Part shown: positions 16,182 to 23,736 of the stretch, piece by piece
Layout: each line of letters starts with the position of its first letter
Numbering within the stretch: position 1 is the first letter of the stretch
Assembly: GCF_019890615.1 (NCBI RefSeq)
Contig: NZ_JAINVZ010000003.1
Span: 248,001 to 312,000 of the forward strand
Direction of reading: 5' to 3'
From: Streptantibioticus parmotrematis
GTDB taxonomy: Bacteria > Actinomycetota > Actinomycetes > Streptomycetales > Streptomycetaceae
Length of the DNA stretch: 64,000 nt
The notes under the pieces: generated by a model
What the model was told of the DNA's origin: nothing
Seen by the model: the letters and a program-made list of their open reading frames with translations, nothing else
Database searches by the model: none
Made by a program: the position numbers and the translations under genes

Positions 16182-17420
16182 TCAGGTGTCGGAGTCGGCG
16201 GGGCGCGGGGCGCCGGGGTCGGCGGGGCCGTTCGGGCTCGCCGGAGCCAGTCCCGGCAGGTCCCAGTCGCGGGCGACCTCGGCGGTGTGAAGGCCGGGCG
16301 ACGCGGGCGGCCTGCGCAGGGTTCCGGGGGTGGCGCTCAGCCGGGGCGCGGGCGCGGGCTGGGTCTCCCCCGCGACCTCGGTGAACGTCCCGCGGGCGGC
16401 CAGATGCGGGTGGCGGGCGGCCTCGCGCAGCGACAGCACCGGCGCCACGCACGCGTCACCGCCCTCGAAGACGGCCGTCCACGCGTCACGGGTGCGGGTC
16501 CTGAAGCGGGCGGCGACGCGGTCGCGCAACTCCCCCCAGCGCGTGATGTCGTCGCGGTCGGGCACGTCGGCGCCGGAGTCGGTCCCGGCCCCGGAGTCGG
16601 AACCCGCACCGGAGTCCGCGTCAGATCCCGCGTCCAGCCCCAGCAGGCGGGTGAACTCCTCGTAGAAGCGCGGCTCCAGCGCGCCGACCGCCATGTACCC
16701 GCCGTCCGCCGTCTCGTAGACGCCGTAGAAGGGCGCGCCGCCGTCCAGCAGGTTGACGCCGCGCCGGTCCTGCCAGACGCCCGCGCCGAGCATGCCCCAG
16801 ATCATGGCGCCGAGGTGGGCCACGCCGTCCACGATCGCGGCGTCCACGACCTGGCCCTGGCCGCTGCTGCGGGCGTGGTGCAGCGCGGCCAGCACGCCCA
16901 CGACGAGATAGAGCGCTCCGCCCGCGTAGTCGCCGAGCAGGTTGGCGGGGATCGCGGGCGGGCCGTCGGGCGGGCCGATCATGCCGAGGGTGCCGGCGGT
17001 GGCGAGGTAGCCGATGTCGTGCCCGGCGGCGGAGGCGAGCGGGCCGTCCTGGCCCCAGCCGGTCATCCGGCCGTAGACCAGCGCGGGGTTGCGCGCCAGG
17101 CAGGCGTCGGGGCCGACGCCGAGGCGTTCGGCGACGCCGGGGCGCCAGCCTTCCAGCAGCACGTCGGCGCGGGCGGCGAGGTCCAGCACGAGCGCGGGGC
17201 CGTCCGCGGCCTTGAGGTCCACCACGACGGAGCGCTTGTTGCGGTTGGTCACGTCGTGCGCGGGATCGATGCCGAGCGCGGGACCGCCGGGCCGGTCCAC
17301 CCGCACCACGTCCGCGCCGAGGTCGCCGAGGAGCATGGCGGCGAACGGGCCGGGGCCGATCCCGGCCAGTTCCACGACGCGCACTCCCGCGAGCGGACCG
17401 GGCGGACGCTGCTGCTCCAT
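16182..17420 (-). CDS. CaiB/BaiF family CoA transferase (racemase-like)
   Basis: A 412-residue family III CoA transferase. It starts with PLAGVRVVELAGIGPGPFAA, followed by LLGDLGADVVRVDRP, and has the conserved Asp region VVDAAIVDGVAHLG; this pattern and the long GGAPFYGVYETADGGYMAVG stretch resemble alpha-methylacyl-CoA racemase. It is the first gene of the operon, so it may activate or epimerise branched acyl-CoAs before dehydrogenation. Residues about 270-292 form an Asp/Ser/Gly/Ala low-complexity insert of three or four SGAxxD units encoded by imperfect DNA repeats, probably a surface loop made by slippage. Confidence 0.9.
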   Translation of the reverse strand: MEQQRPPGPLAGVRVVELAGIGPGPFAAMLLGDLGADVVRVDRPGGPALGIDPAHDVTNRNKRSVVVDLKAADGPALVLDLAARADVLLEGWRPGVAERLGVGPDACLARNPALVYGRMTGWGQDGPLASAAGHDIGYLATAGTLGMIGPPDGPPAIPANLLGDYAGGALYLVVGVLAALHHARSSGQGQVVDAAIVDGVAHLGAMIWGMLGAGVWQDRRGVNLLDGGAPFYGVYETADGGYMAVGALEPRFYEEFTRLLGLDAGSDADSGAGSDSGAGTDSGADVPDRDDITRWGELRDRVAARFRTRTRDAWTAVFEGGDACVAPVLSLREAARHPHLAARGTFTEVAGETQPAPAPRLSATPGTLRRPPASPGLHTAEVARDWDLPGLAPASPNGPADPGAPRPADSDT

Positions 17421-17462
17421 GGGCGGACTCCCTCGTCGCCTCGCGGTCCACGGGCCGAAGTC

Positions 17463-17486
17463 ACTGTGACAGTAACGATGTAACAG
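17463..17486 (-). promoter_or_regulatory. Candidate operator/promoter of the fatty-acid operon
   Basis: About 45-65 bp before the first gene is an 11-bp palindrome ACTGT-G-ACAGT (17463-17473) and a direct repeat GTAAC (17472-17476 and 17480-17484). A reverse-strand -10-like TACTGT overlaps them at 17469-17474. A repressor covering the -10 would suit a fatty-acid-inducible operon; the regulator is not adjacent. Confidence 0.4.
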
Positions 17487-17601
17487 CGACGATGCTAGGA
17501 AGTGCCGGGGCCGCGCGCAAGGCTTTCGTACTCACCAGTACACCGCGGAACGGGCGGTGGCGCCGCGATCCGGACACCGGAGGAACGAGACGGCGAACGC
17601 A

Positions 17602-17639
17602 CACGTGGGGGCCGGAGCGTTCGCTCCGGCCCCCACGTG
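17602..17639. terminator. Perfect 18-bp hairpin after tex
   Basis: Bases 17602-17619 pair with 17622-17639 without mismatch around TT, 24 nt past the tex stop and upstream of the CoA-transferase promoter. It insulates the two reverse-strand units. Confidence 0.85.
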
Positions 17640-17662
17640 CGGTTCGACGCCGCGCGCGTGTC

Positions 17663-20113
17663 TCAGCGGCGGCCGCGTCCCGGGCCTCCGTCGCCGCCGG
17701 CCAGGCCCGCGCGGCGCAGGGCGTCGGCCAGCGCGCCGTTGCCGCCGCCGTCACTACCGCCCGGCCGGGCCGGGCGCCCGCCGCGGTTCTGGCGCGGCGG
17801 GGTGTCGCGACGACGGCCGCCGCCACCCTGTCCGCCGCCCTGGCGGTCGTCAGCCCCGCCCTTGCCACCGCCCTGACGGTCGCCCCGACCACCCCGGCGA
17901 TCCTGCGCCTCGTCCTCCAGCCGCAGGGTGAGGGCGATGCGCTTGCGCGGGATGTCGACGTCCAGCACCTTCACGCGCACCACGTCACCGGGCTTGACGA
18001 CGTCGCGCGGGTCCTTCACGAAGGTCTTCGACATCGCGGAGACGTGCACCAGGCCGTCCTGGTGGACGCCGATGTCCACGAACGCGCCGAACGCGGCGAC
18101 GTTGGTGACGGTGCCCTCCAGCAGCATGCCGGGCGCGAGGTCCTTGAGCTCCTCGACGCCCTCCTTGAACGTGGCCGTCCTGAACGCGGGGCGCGGGTCG
18201 CGTCCCGGCTTCTCCAGCTCGCCCAGGATGTCGGTGACGGTCGGCACGCCGAAGGTGTCGTCGGCGAACTCCTGCGGCTTCAGGCCGCGCAACGTCGCGC
18301 TGTCGCCGATCAGTTGCCTGATGTCGCCGCCGGTCGCCTTCACGATACGGCGCACCACCGGGTACGCCTCGGGGTGCACGCTGGAGGCGTCGAGCGGGTC
18401 GTCGCCGCCGGTGATGCGCAGGAAGCCCGCACACTGCTCGAACGCCTTGGGCCCGAGCCGCGCGACGTCCTTGAGCCCCTTGCGGCTGTGGAACGGGCCG
18501 TTGTCGTCGCGGTGGCGGACGATGTTGTCGGCCAGGGTGGCGGTGATCCCCGAGACCCTGCGCAGCAGCGGCGCGGACGCGGTGTTGAGGTCCACGCCGA
18601 CGCCGTTGACGCAGTCCTCGACGACCGCGTCCAGCGAGCGCGACAGCTTGGACTCGGACAGGTCGTGCTGGTACTGGCCGACGCCGATGGACTTCGGGTC
18701 GATCTTGACGAGTTCGGCCAGCGGGTCCTGGAGGCGGCGGGCGATGGAGACCGCACCGCGCAACGACACGTCCAGCTCGGGGAGTTCCTGCGAGGCGAAG
18801 GCGGAGGCCGAGTAGACGGAGGCGCCGGCCTCGGAGACCACGACCTTGGTGAGGTTCAGCTCCGGGTGCGCCTTGATCAGGTCGGCGGCGAGCTTGTCGG
18901 TCTCGCGGGAGGCGGTGCCGTTGCCGATGGCCACGAGTTCGACGGCGTGCTCGCGGCACAGCCCGGCGAGCGTGGCCAGCGACTCGTCCCAGCGCCGTTG
19001 CGGCACGTGCGGGTAGATGGTCGAGGTGGCGACGACCTTGCCGGTGCGGTCGGTCACGGCGACCTTGACGCCGGTGCGGAAGCCCGGGTCGAGGCCGAGG
19101 GTGGCGCGGGCGCCCGCGGGGGCGGCGAGCAGCAGGTCGCGCAGGTTGGCGGCGAAGACGCGCACCGCCTCGTCCTCCGCGGTGGTGCGCAGCCGGGTGC
19201 GCAGGTCGATGCCGAGGTGGACGAGGATGCGGGTGCGCCAGGCCCAGCGCACGGTCTCGCGCAGCCAGCCGTCGGCGGGCCTGCCCCGGTCGGCGATGCC
19301 GAAGCGGGCGGTGATCGCCCGTTCGTAGCGCGTGGGGCCCTCCTGCGTGGGCTCGGCCTCCGGCTCCAGGGTGAGGTCGAGGACCTCCTCCTTCTCGCCG
19401 CGGAACATCGCCAGGATGCGGTGCGAGGGCAGCTTGGTGAACGGCTCGGCGAAGTCGAAGTAGTCGGAGAACTTCGCGCCCGCCTCCTCCTTGCCGTCGC
19501 GGACCCTGGCGGCCAGGCGGCCGTCGGACCACATGCGCTCGCGCAGTTCGCCGATGAGGTCGGCGTCCTCGCCGAAGCGCTCGACCAGGATCGCCCGGGC
19601 GCCCTCCAGCGCGGCGGCGGCGTCGGCGACCTCACCGGTGACGAACCCGGCCGCGGTCGCCGCCGGGTCGAGGCCCGGGTCGGCCAGCAGCCGGTCGGCG
19701 AGCGGTTCGAGCCCGGCCTCGCGGGCGATCTGCGCCTTGGTGCGCCGCTTGGGCTTGTAGGGCAGGTAGATGTCCTCCAGGCGGGCCTTGGAGTCGGCGG
19801 CGAGGATACGGACGCGCAACTCGTCGTCCAGCTTGCCCTGCGCCTCGACGGACTCCAGCACGGCCGCCCGGCGCTCCTCCAGCTCCCGCAGGTAGCGCAG
19901 CCGCTCCTCCAGGGCGCGCAGCTGCGCGTCGTCCAGGGTGCCGGTGGCCTCCTTGCGGTAGCGGGCGATGAACGGGACGGTCGCACCGCCGTCCAGCAGG
20001 TCGACGGCCGCCTTCACCTGCCCTTCGCGTACGCCGAGTTCGTCGGCGATCCGCCGCCCGATCGCCTCGTTGGATCCGGCGGCCCCGGTGGCGCTGTTCA
20101 CAGCTGTCGTCAC
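17663..20113 (-). CDS. tex: Tex-type RNA-binding transcription accessory protein
   Basis: An 816-residue cytosolic nucleic-acid-binding protein with the Tex order: N-terminal helical region, YqgF-like RNase H fold ([20 protein letters not shown]), helix-hairpin-helix elements ([20 protein letters not shown]) and a C-terminal S1 RNA-binding domain ([20 protein letters not shown]). The S1 domain is followed by an about 75-residue Arg/Gly-rich disordered tail ([13 protein letters not shown]), an extension frequent in actinobacterial copies that would add nonspecific RNA affinity. It is a single-gene unit ended by an 18-bp hairpin. The family is linked to transcription and RNA quality control; the exact role is unsettled. 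Confidence 0.95.
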   Translation of the reverse strand: MTTAVNSATGAAGSNEAIGRRIADELGVREGQVKAAVDLLDGGATVPFIARYRKEATGTLDDAQLRALEERLRYLRELEERRAAVLESVEAQGKLDDELRVRILAADSKARLEDIYLPYKPKRRTKAQIAREAGLEPLADRLLADPGLDPAATAAGFVTGEVADAAAALEGARAILVERFGEDADLIGELRERMWSDGRLAARVRDGKEEAGAKFSDYFDFAEPFTKLPSHRILAMFRGEKEEVLDLTLEPEAEPTQEGPTRYERAITARFGIADRGRPADGWLRETVRWAWRTRILVHLGIDLRTRLRTTAEDEAVRVFAANLRDLLLAAPAGARATLGLDPGFRTGVKVAVTDRTGKVVATSTIYPHVPQRRWDESLATLAGLCREHAVELVAIGNGTASRETDKLAADLIKAHPELNLTKVVVSEAGASVYSASAFASQELPELDVSLRGAVSIARRLQDPLAELVKIDPKSIGVGQYQHDLSESKLSRSLDAVVEDCVNGVGVDLNTASAPLLRRVSGITATLADNIVRHRDDNGPFHSRKGLKDVARLGPKAFEQCAGFLRITGGDDPLDASSVHPEAYPVVRRIVKATGGDIRQLIGDSATLRGLKPQEFADDTFGVPTVTDILGELEKPGRDPRPAFRTATFKEGVEELKDLAPGMLLEGTVTNVAAFGAFVDIGVHQDGLVHVSAMSKTFVKDPRDVVKPGDVVRVKVLDVDIPRKRIALTLRLEDEAQDRRGGRGDRQGGGKGGADDRQGGGQGGGGRRRDTPPRQNRGGRPARPGGSDGGGNGALADALRRAGLAGGDGGPGRGRR

Positions 20114-20256
20114 TGTCTCGATCCGCTTCGTCGCTGAGCTGGTCCTGGCATTCTGCCGCTGCGGCCCGGCGCTTGTCGCGCAGGCCCCCCGGGGGTGGCG
20201 CGCGGCGGGCCGGGAGCGGCACGGGCCGGATGGCGTGGAACCGCCCCCTCATAGAT

Positions 20257-20285
20257 CTTGAACTTTCAAGCTTCAGGTGTACGGT
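20257..20285 (+). promoter_or_regulatory. Palindromic operator upstream of the VOC gene
   Basis: CTTGAA-CT-TTCAAG (20257-20270) is a perfect 6+6 inverted repeat, overlapping a -35-like TTGAAC; a -10-like TACGGT is at 20280-20285 with a short 15-bp spacer. TTGAA/TTCAA dyads are typical of MarR/DUF24-type repressors that control VOC dioxygenases. No such regulator gene is adjacent. Confidence 0.45.
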
Positions 20286-20364
20286 GGAGTGGCGGGACCA
20301 CCGCACACGGGGGACGGAGGGGATCAGGCCGGACCGGCCCGCCCCCAGCCAGGAGGAGGACGCC

Positions 20365-20862
20365 ATGCCCGTACGCAGGCTCAACCACGCGGTGCTCTAC
20401 ATCCGCGACGTCCGGCGCGCCGTCGGGTTCTACACCGAGGTGCTCGGCTTCGAGGTCGCCCAGGAGATGCCGGGCCGCGCCGCCTTCCTCAGGGCGCCCG
20501 GGACCCTCAACGACCACGACCTCGGCCTCTTCGCGGTGGGGGACGACGCACCCGGCCCGCGGCAGGGCGCGGTCGGCCTGTACCACCTCGCCTGGGAGGT
20601 CGGCACTCTCGGCGAACTCACCGCGATCGGGCGGGAGTTGAGCGAGCGCGGGGCGCTGGTCGGCGCCACCGACCACGCGGTCTCCAAGTCGTTCTACGCC
20701 AAGGACCCCGACGGCAACGAGTTCGAGGTGATGTGGCGGGTGCCGCGCGAGGACTGGCCGACGTCCGAGGGCGGCGGGATGCGGCAGCTCGACCTGGCGG
20801 AGTCCGTGGAGCGCTGGGGCGCCGACCTGGTGACGGGAGCGGCGGCGGGTTCCGCGACCTGA
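20365..20862 (+). CDS. VOC superfamily (glyoxalase/dioxygenase-like) protein
   Basis: A 165-residue vicinal-oxygen-chelate metalloprotein with two beta-alpha-beta-beta-beta modules. Expected metal ligands are visible: H8 in LNHAVLYI, the His of GLYHLAWEVG and the Glu of DPDGNEFEVMW. This pattern resembles catechol-2,3-dioxygenase (CatE)-like and glyoxalase proteins rather than bleomycin-binding proteins. ATG 20365 follows a strong AGGAGGAGG. It is monocistronic, bounded by a palindromic operator upstream and a 16-bp hairpin downstream. The likely job is detoxification of an aldehyde, quinone or catechol. Substrate unknown. Confidence 0.88.
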   Translation: MPVRRLNHAVLYIRDVRRAVGFYTEVLGFEVAQEMPGRAAFLRAPGTLNDHDLGLFAVGDDAPGPRQGAVGLYHLAWEVGTLGELTAIGRELSERGALVGATDHAVSKSFYAKDPDGNEFEVMWRVPREDWPTSEGGGMRQLDLAESVERWGADLVTGAAAGSAT

Positions 20863-20888
20863 TCCGGCCCGGTCCGGCGGGTACGTGA

Positions 20889-20935
20889 ACGGGCCGGCGG
20901 GAGCTCCCCGGAGACGGAGGCTCCCGCCGGCCCGT
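20889..20935. terminator. Bidirectional hairpin terminator
   Basis: A perfect 16-bp stem (20889-20904 with 20920-20935) and 15-nt loop lie between the convergent VOC and M20 genes, 27 nt after one stop and 31 nt from the other. Confidence 0.85.
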
Positions 20936-20966
20936 GATCGCTGTCGTTGCCGCTGTCGCCGGCGGC

Positions 20967-22208
20967 TCAGGCCAGCCAGGTGCGGGCCGCGGTGACCAGC
21001 GCTCGTACGCCCGTCGTCAGCGTCGGCTCGATGACGGGGGCGAACTTCGGGGAGTGGTTGGAGGGCACCTCGCTGTCGGCGGTGCCACCGTTCGCCGCGG
21101 CGGCGAAGGCGGCCGGGTCGGCGCCGCCCAGCAGCCAGTAGCACAGCGGTGCGCCCGCCGCCGTGGCCAGCACGCCGACGTCCTCGCTGCCGCTGACCGG
21201 GCCGGGGGCTACCACCTGCGCGTCGCCGAACTCCGTGCGGAAGGCGTTCATCGTGCGATCGGTCGTCTCCGGGTCGTTGACCAGTACGGGGAAGGAGTCG
21301 ACGACGGTGATCTCCGGGTCCTTCACCGCGCCGGACGCGGCGGCCTCGGCGTGCACGATCCGGCGGACGCCCTCCAGCACCCGCTCGCGCACCGGCTCCG
21401 TGTAGGAGCGGATGCTCAGGCCGAGTTCGGCGTCGTCCGGGATGACGTTCTCCTTGGTCCCGGCGCGCAGCGAACCGACCGTGAGCACCGCGGTGTCGGC
21501 CCCGGCGACCTCGCGGGCGACCACGGTCTGCAACCGCAGCACGGTCGCCGCGGCCATCACCACCGGGTCGATGGTGGTCTCCGGACGCGAGCCGTGCCCG
21601 CCGCGGCCGAACAACCGCACCCGCAGCGCGTCCGCCGCCGCGAACGCCGGGCCCGGGTGGGCGCCGACCCAGCCCGCGGGCATCGGCGCGACGTGCTGGC
21701 CGAGGACCACGTCCGGCTTGCCGACCCGCTCGAACAGGCCGTCGTCCACCATCGCCCGCGCGCCGCCGCCGATCTCCTCGGCGGGCTGGAAGAGCGCGAT
21801 CAGCGTGCCGGACCACTCGGCGCGGTCCGCCGCGAGCCGCTCCAGGGCGCCGACGAGACAGGTGACGTGCACGTCGTGGCCGCAGGCGTGCATCACCGGG
21901 ACCTCGTGGCCGTCCTCGTCGGTGTCGGTGACCTGGCTGGCGTACGGCAGGCCGGTGTCCTCGCGCACCGGCAGCGCGTCCATGTCGGCGCGCAGCAGCA
22001 CCGTCGGGCCTTCGCCGTTGCGCAGGACGGCGACGACGCCGGTGCGGCCGACGCCCCGGATCACCTCGAACCCCGCGGCCTCGGCCCGGTCGGCGGCGAT
22101 GCCGGCCGTGCGGTTCTCGCGGAAGGACAGCTCCGGGTGGGCGTGCAGATCCCGGTACAGCTCCTCAAGGGTCGTCGCGCCCGCCGTGGCGTCCTGCTCG
22201 CTGCTCAT
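20967..22208 (-). CDS. M20 family amidohydrolase / metallopeptidase
   Basis: A 413-residue dizinc hydrolase of the M20D branch, which removes acyl groups from amino acids or opens amino-acid conjugates. Seen: HAHPELSFRE at the N-terminus, the metal motif HACGHDVH, QPAEEIGGGA with the catalytic/ligand Glu pair, LGQHVAPMPAGWVG, and a dimerisation lid domain (about 185-300) containing RGGHGSRPE. A final metal His lies in SNHSPKFAPV. No signal peptide, so it acts in the cytosol. It follows the oxygenase gene by 132 bp on the same strand, and both lie behind the Cys leader peptide. That context hints at release of a sulfur-containing amino acid, but this is inference. Confidence 0.92.
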   Translation of the reverse strand: MSSEQDATAGATTLEELYRDLHAHPELSFRENRTAGIAADRAEAAGFEVIRGVGRTGVVAVLRNGEGPTVLLRADMDALPVREDTGLPYASQVTDTDEDGHEVPVMHACGHDVHVTCLVGALERLAADRAEWSGTLIALFQPAEEIGGGARAMVDDGLFERVGKPDVVLGQHVAPMPAGWVGAHPGPAFAAADALRVRLFGRGGHGSRPETTIDPVVMAAATVLRLQTVVAREVAGADTAVLTVGSLRAGTKENVIPDDAELGLSIRSYTEPVRERVLEGVRRIVHAEAAASGAVKDPEITVVDSFPVLVNDPETTDRTMNAFRTEFGDAQVVAPGPVSGSEDVGVLATAAGAPLCYWLLGGADPAAFAAAANGGTADSEVPSNHSPKFAPVIEPTLTTGVRALVTAARTWLA

Positions 22209-22340
22209 CGCTACCTCACCTGTGCTCGGCCTGTTCGCTCCGGCGGCCCGAGGGTCCGCCCGGGATGGTGATCTCCAACATCCCCCATTCCGCGCTCCGG
22301 CGCGAGTGCCGGTCGGCGGGCGCCGGGTGGAGCGCGGCGA

Positions 22341-23357
22341 CTACGCGGCGGCGGGTTCCAGCAGGGCCGCGTGGTGGCGGCGGGCGACCTGCGGGTGGGC
22401 GCGCAGCCAGCCCTTCAGCTCGTTGCGGCCGTACTCGGCGAACAACGGGTTGGCCGGGTCCCGCGTCGCGCCGGGCGCGCGATCCGCGTACGGGAACGGC
22501 ACCCGCTCGATGCGGGCGTCGAGGCGGGGGTTGTAGAAGAACGGCACGGAGAAGCGCTCCCGGGCGCCGGGCGGGCTGACGACGCGGTGGTTGGTCGCCT
22601 TCAGGTAGCCGTCCGTGGCGACTTCGAGGAGTTCGCCGAGGTTGACCACGAACGCGCCCGGCAGCGGCGGCACGTCGTGGAACCGCCCGTCGCCGCGCTC
22701 CACTTGGAGGCCGCCGACCTCGTCCTGGAGCAGCAGGGTCAGGAATCCGTAGTCCTTGTGGGCGCCGACTCCCTGGTCGGCGCCGTCCGGTGCGCTGCCG
22801 GGGTAGCGCACCAGCTTCAGGTGCAGATGGGGATCGGCGGCGAAGGCGTCCGCGTAGAAGTCGGCGGGCGCGCCGATGGCGGTGAGCAGTTCGCGCAGCA
22901 GCCGGTCGGCGACCGCGCTCAGCTCGTCGATCCAGCCGAGCGCGGCGGTGCGCAGCTCCGGCAGGGCGGCGGGCCACTGGTTGGGCCCCTCCAGCCACCA
23001 GTACGCGGGCTCGTCCGGACCGGGGACGCGGGCGGGGCGTTCGGCGCCTATGTCGATCTGGTCGCGCCAGTCGCGGCTGCCGCCGGTGCGCTCGTCACCG
23101 ATCCGGGTGTAGCCGCGGAAGTGCGGTGAGTCGAGGGTGGAGATGGCCAGGCGGTCGGCTTCCGGCAGGGCGAAGAACGCGCGCATGGTCCGGGTCAGGG
23201 CGGCGGTGCGCTCCGCGCTCACGCCGTGGCCGGTGAGCTGGAAGAAGCCCACTTCGTGGGCGGCGGTGTGCAGTTGGGCGTGGAGCCGTGCCCGGTCCTC
23301 GGGTCCGCGGTCGGCGGCGGACAGGTCGATGACGGGGAGCTGGTGGTCGTGCGTCAT
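22341..23357 (-). CDS. Isopenicillin N synthase-like Fe(II)/2-oxoglutarate dioxygenase
   Basis: A 338-residue non-heme iron oxygenase. The DIOX_N-like N-terminus begins LPVIDLSAAD and contains HEVGFFQLTGHG. The double-stranded beta-helix has the complete facial triad H200-x-D202 (GAHKDYGFLTLL) and H257 (ATNHRVVSP), and R268-x-S270 (RFSVPFF) for binding the 2-oxoglutarate carboxylate. It is therefore expected to be active, hydroxylating or desaturating a small molecule. Relatives include gibberellin-type and IPNS-fold enzymes; there are no other antibiotic genes here, so true isopenicillin synthesis is unlikely. The start has no obvious ribosome site. It is placed between a leader peptide and an M20 hydrolase. 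Confidence 0.92.
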   Translation of the reverse strand: MTHDHQLPVIDLSAADRGPEDRARLHAQLHTAAHEVGFFQLTGHGVSAERTAALTRTMRAFFALPEADRLAISTLDSPHFRGYTRIGDERTGGSRDWRDQIDIGAERPARVPGPDEPAYWWLEGPNQWPAALPELRTAALGWIDELSAVADRLLRELLTAIGAPADFYADAFAADPHLHLKLVRYPGSAPDGADQGVGAHKDYGFLTLLLQDEVGGLQVERGDGRFHDVPPLPGAFVVNLGELLEVATDGYLKATNHRVVSPPGARERFSVPFFYNPRLDARIERVPFPYADRAPGATRDPANPLFAEYGRNELKGWLRAHPQVARRHHAALLEPAAA

Positions 23358-23474
23358 GGGTGGTGTCCCGCAGGGTGAGGTCCCGGCCGGGCCCGGCGGT
23401 GACCGGGCACGCCACGCGCGGGCGCCGGGTGGGGCGCGGACGCGGTGCCGGAGGGTGAGTGGGAGGTCTCGGGG

Positions 23475-23549
23475 TCAGCCGCTGCGGCGACAGGACATGC
23501 TCGTGACGCGGACGAAGTCCACGTGTCGACGGCGCACGAGCAGGAGCAT
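23475..23549 (-). CDS. Actinobacterial Cys-type leader peptide (24 aa)
   Basis: A 24-residue frame, too short for standard gene callers, starts at ATG 23549 and stops at 23475. Its core RRRHVDFVRVTSMSCRR matches the actinobacterial putative leader peptides (xxRRHVDxxRxxSxxC), which lie upstream of sulfur-acquisition genes and are thought to act as cysteine-responsive attenuators; the Cys codon is at position 20. No ribosome site precedes it, but a TACCCT -10 ends exactly 6 nt before the ATG, so the transcript is probably leaderless. The dioxygenase begins 117 bp downstream and would be the controlled gene. That gap is GC-rich and can fold, but I cannot define one terminator by eye. Confidence 0.7.
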   Translation of the reverse strand: MLLLVRRRHVDFVRVTSMSCRRSG

Positions 23550-23555
23550 GCGTGA

Positions 23556-23600
23556 AGGGTACTCGCGCCCCCGGACGGCCGCGACGGTGACGAACGTCAC
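23556..23600 (-). promoter_or_regulatory. Leaderless promoter and upstream palindrome of the leader peptide
   Basis: The reverse-strand -10 TACCCT occupies 23556-23561. No -35 consensus is present at the proper distance. Instead a perfect dyad GTGACG-TT-CGTCAC (reverse strand; 23587-23600) lies about 26 bp upstream of the -10, a position suited to an activator. Confidence 0.45.
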
Positions 23601-23736
23601 GGCGGCGGGAGACGGCCCGCGGGAACACGGCGGGCCCTCACGGCGGCACGGAAGCGGGCCTCGCGCGGACGGCCCGCGCCCCGCCCGGCGTCTGCCGTGG
23701 CGTGCGGCGCGGGCCGTCGGGCCGTGCCGGGGACGG

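Noticed and set aside
17492-20137. An 881-codon forward frame antisense to tex
   Set aside because: It mirrors the tex codon phase, has no ribosome site, and shows no recognisable motif.
22341-23357. True isopenicillin N synthase of a beta-lactam cluster
   Set aside because: No ACV synthetase, epimerase or expandase is nearby; the triad only shows the general oxygenase fold.
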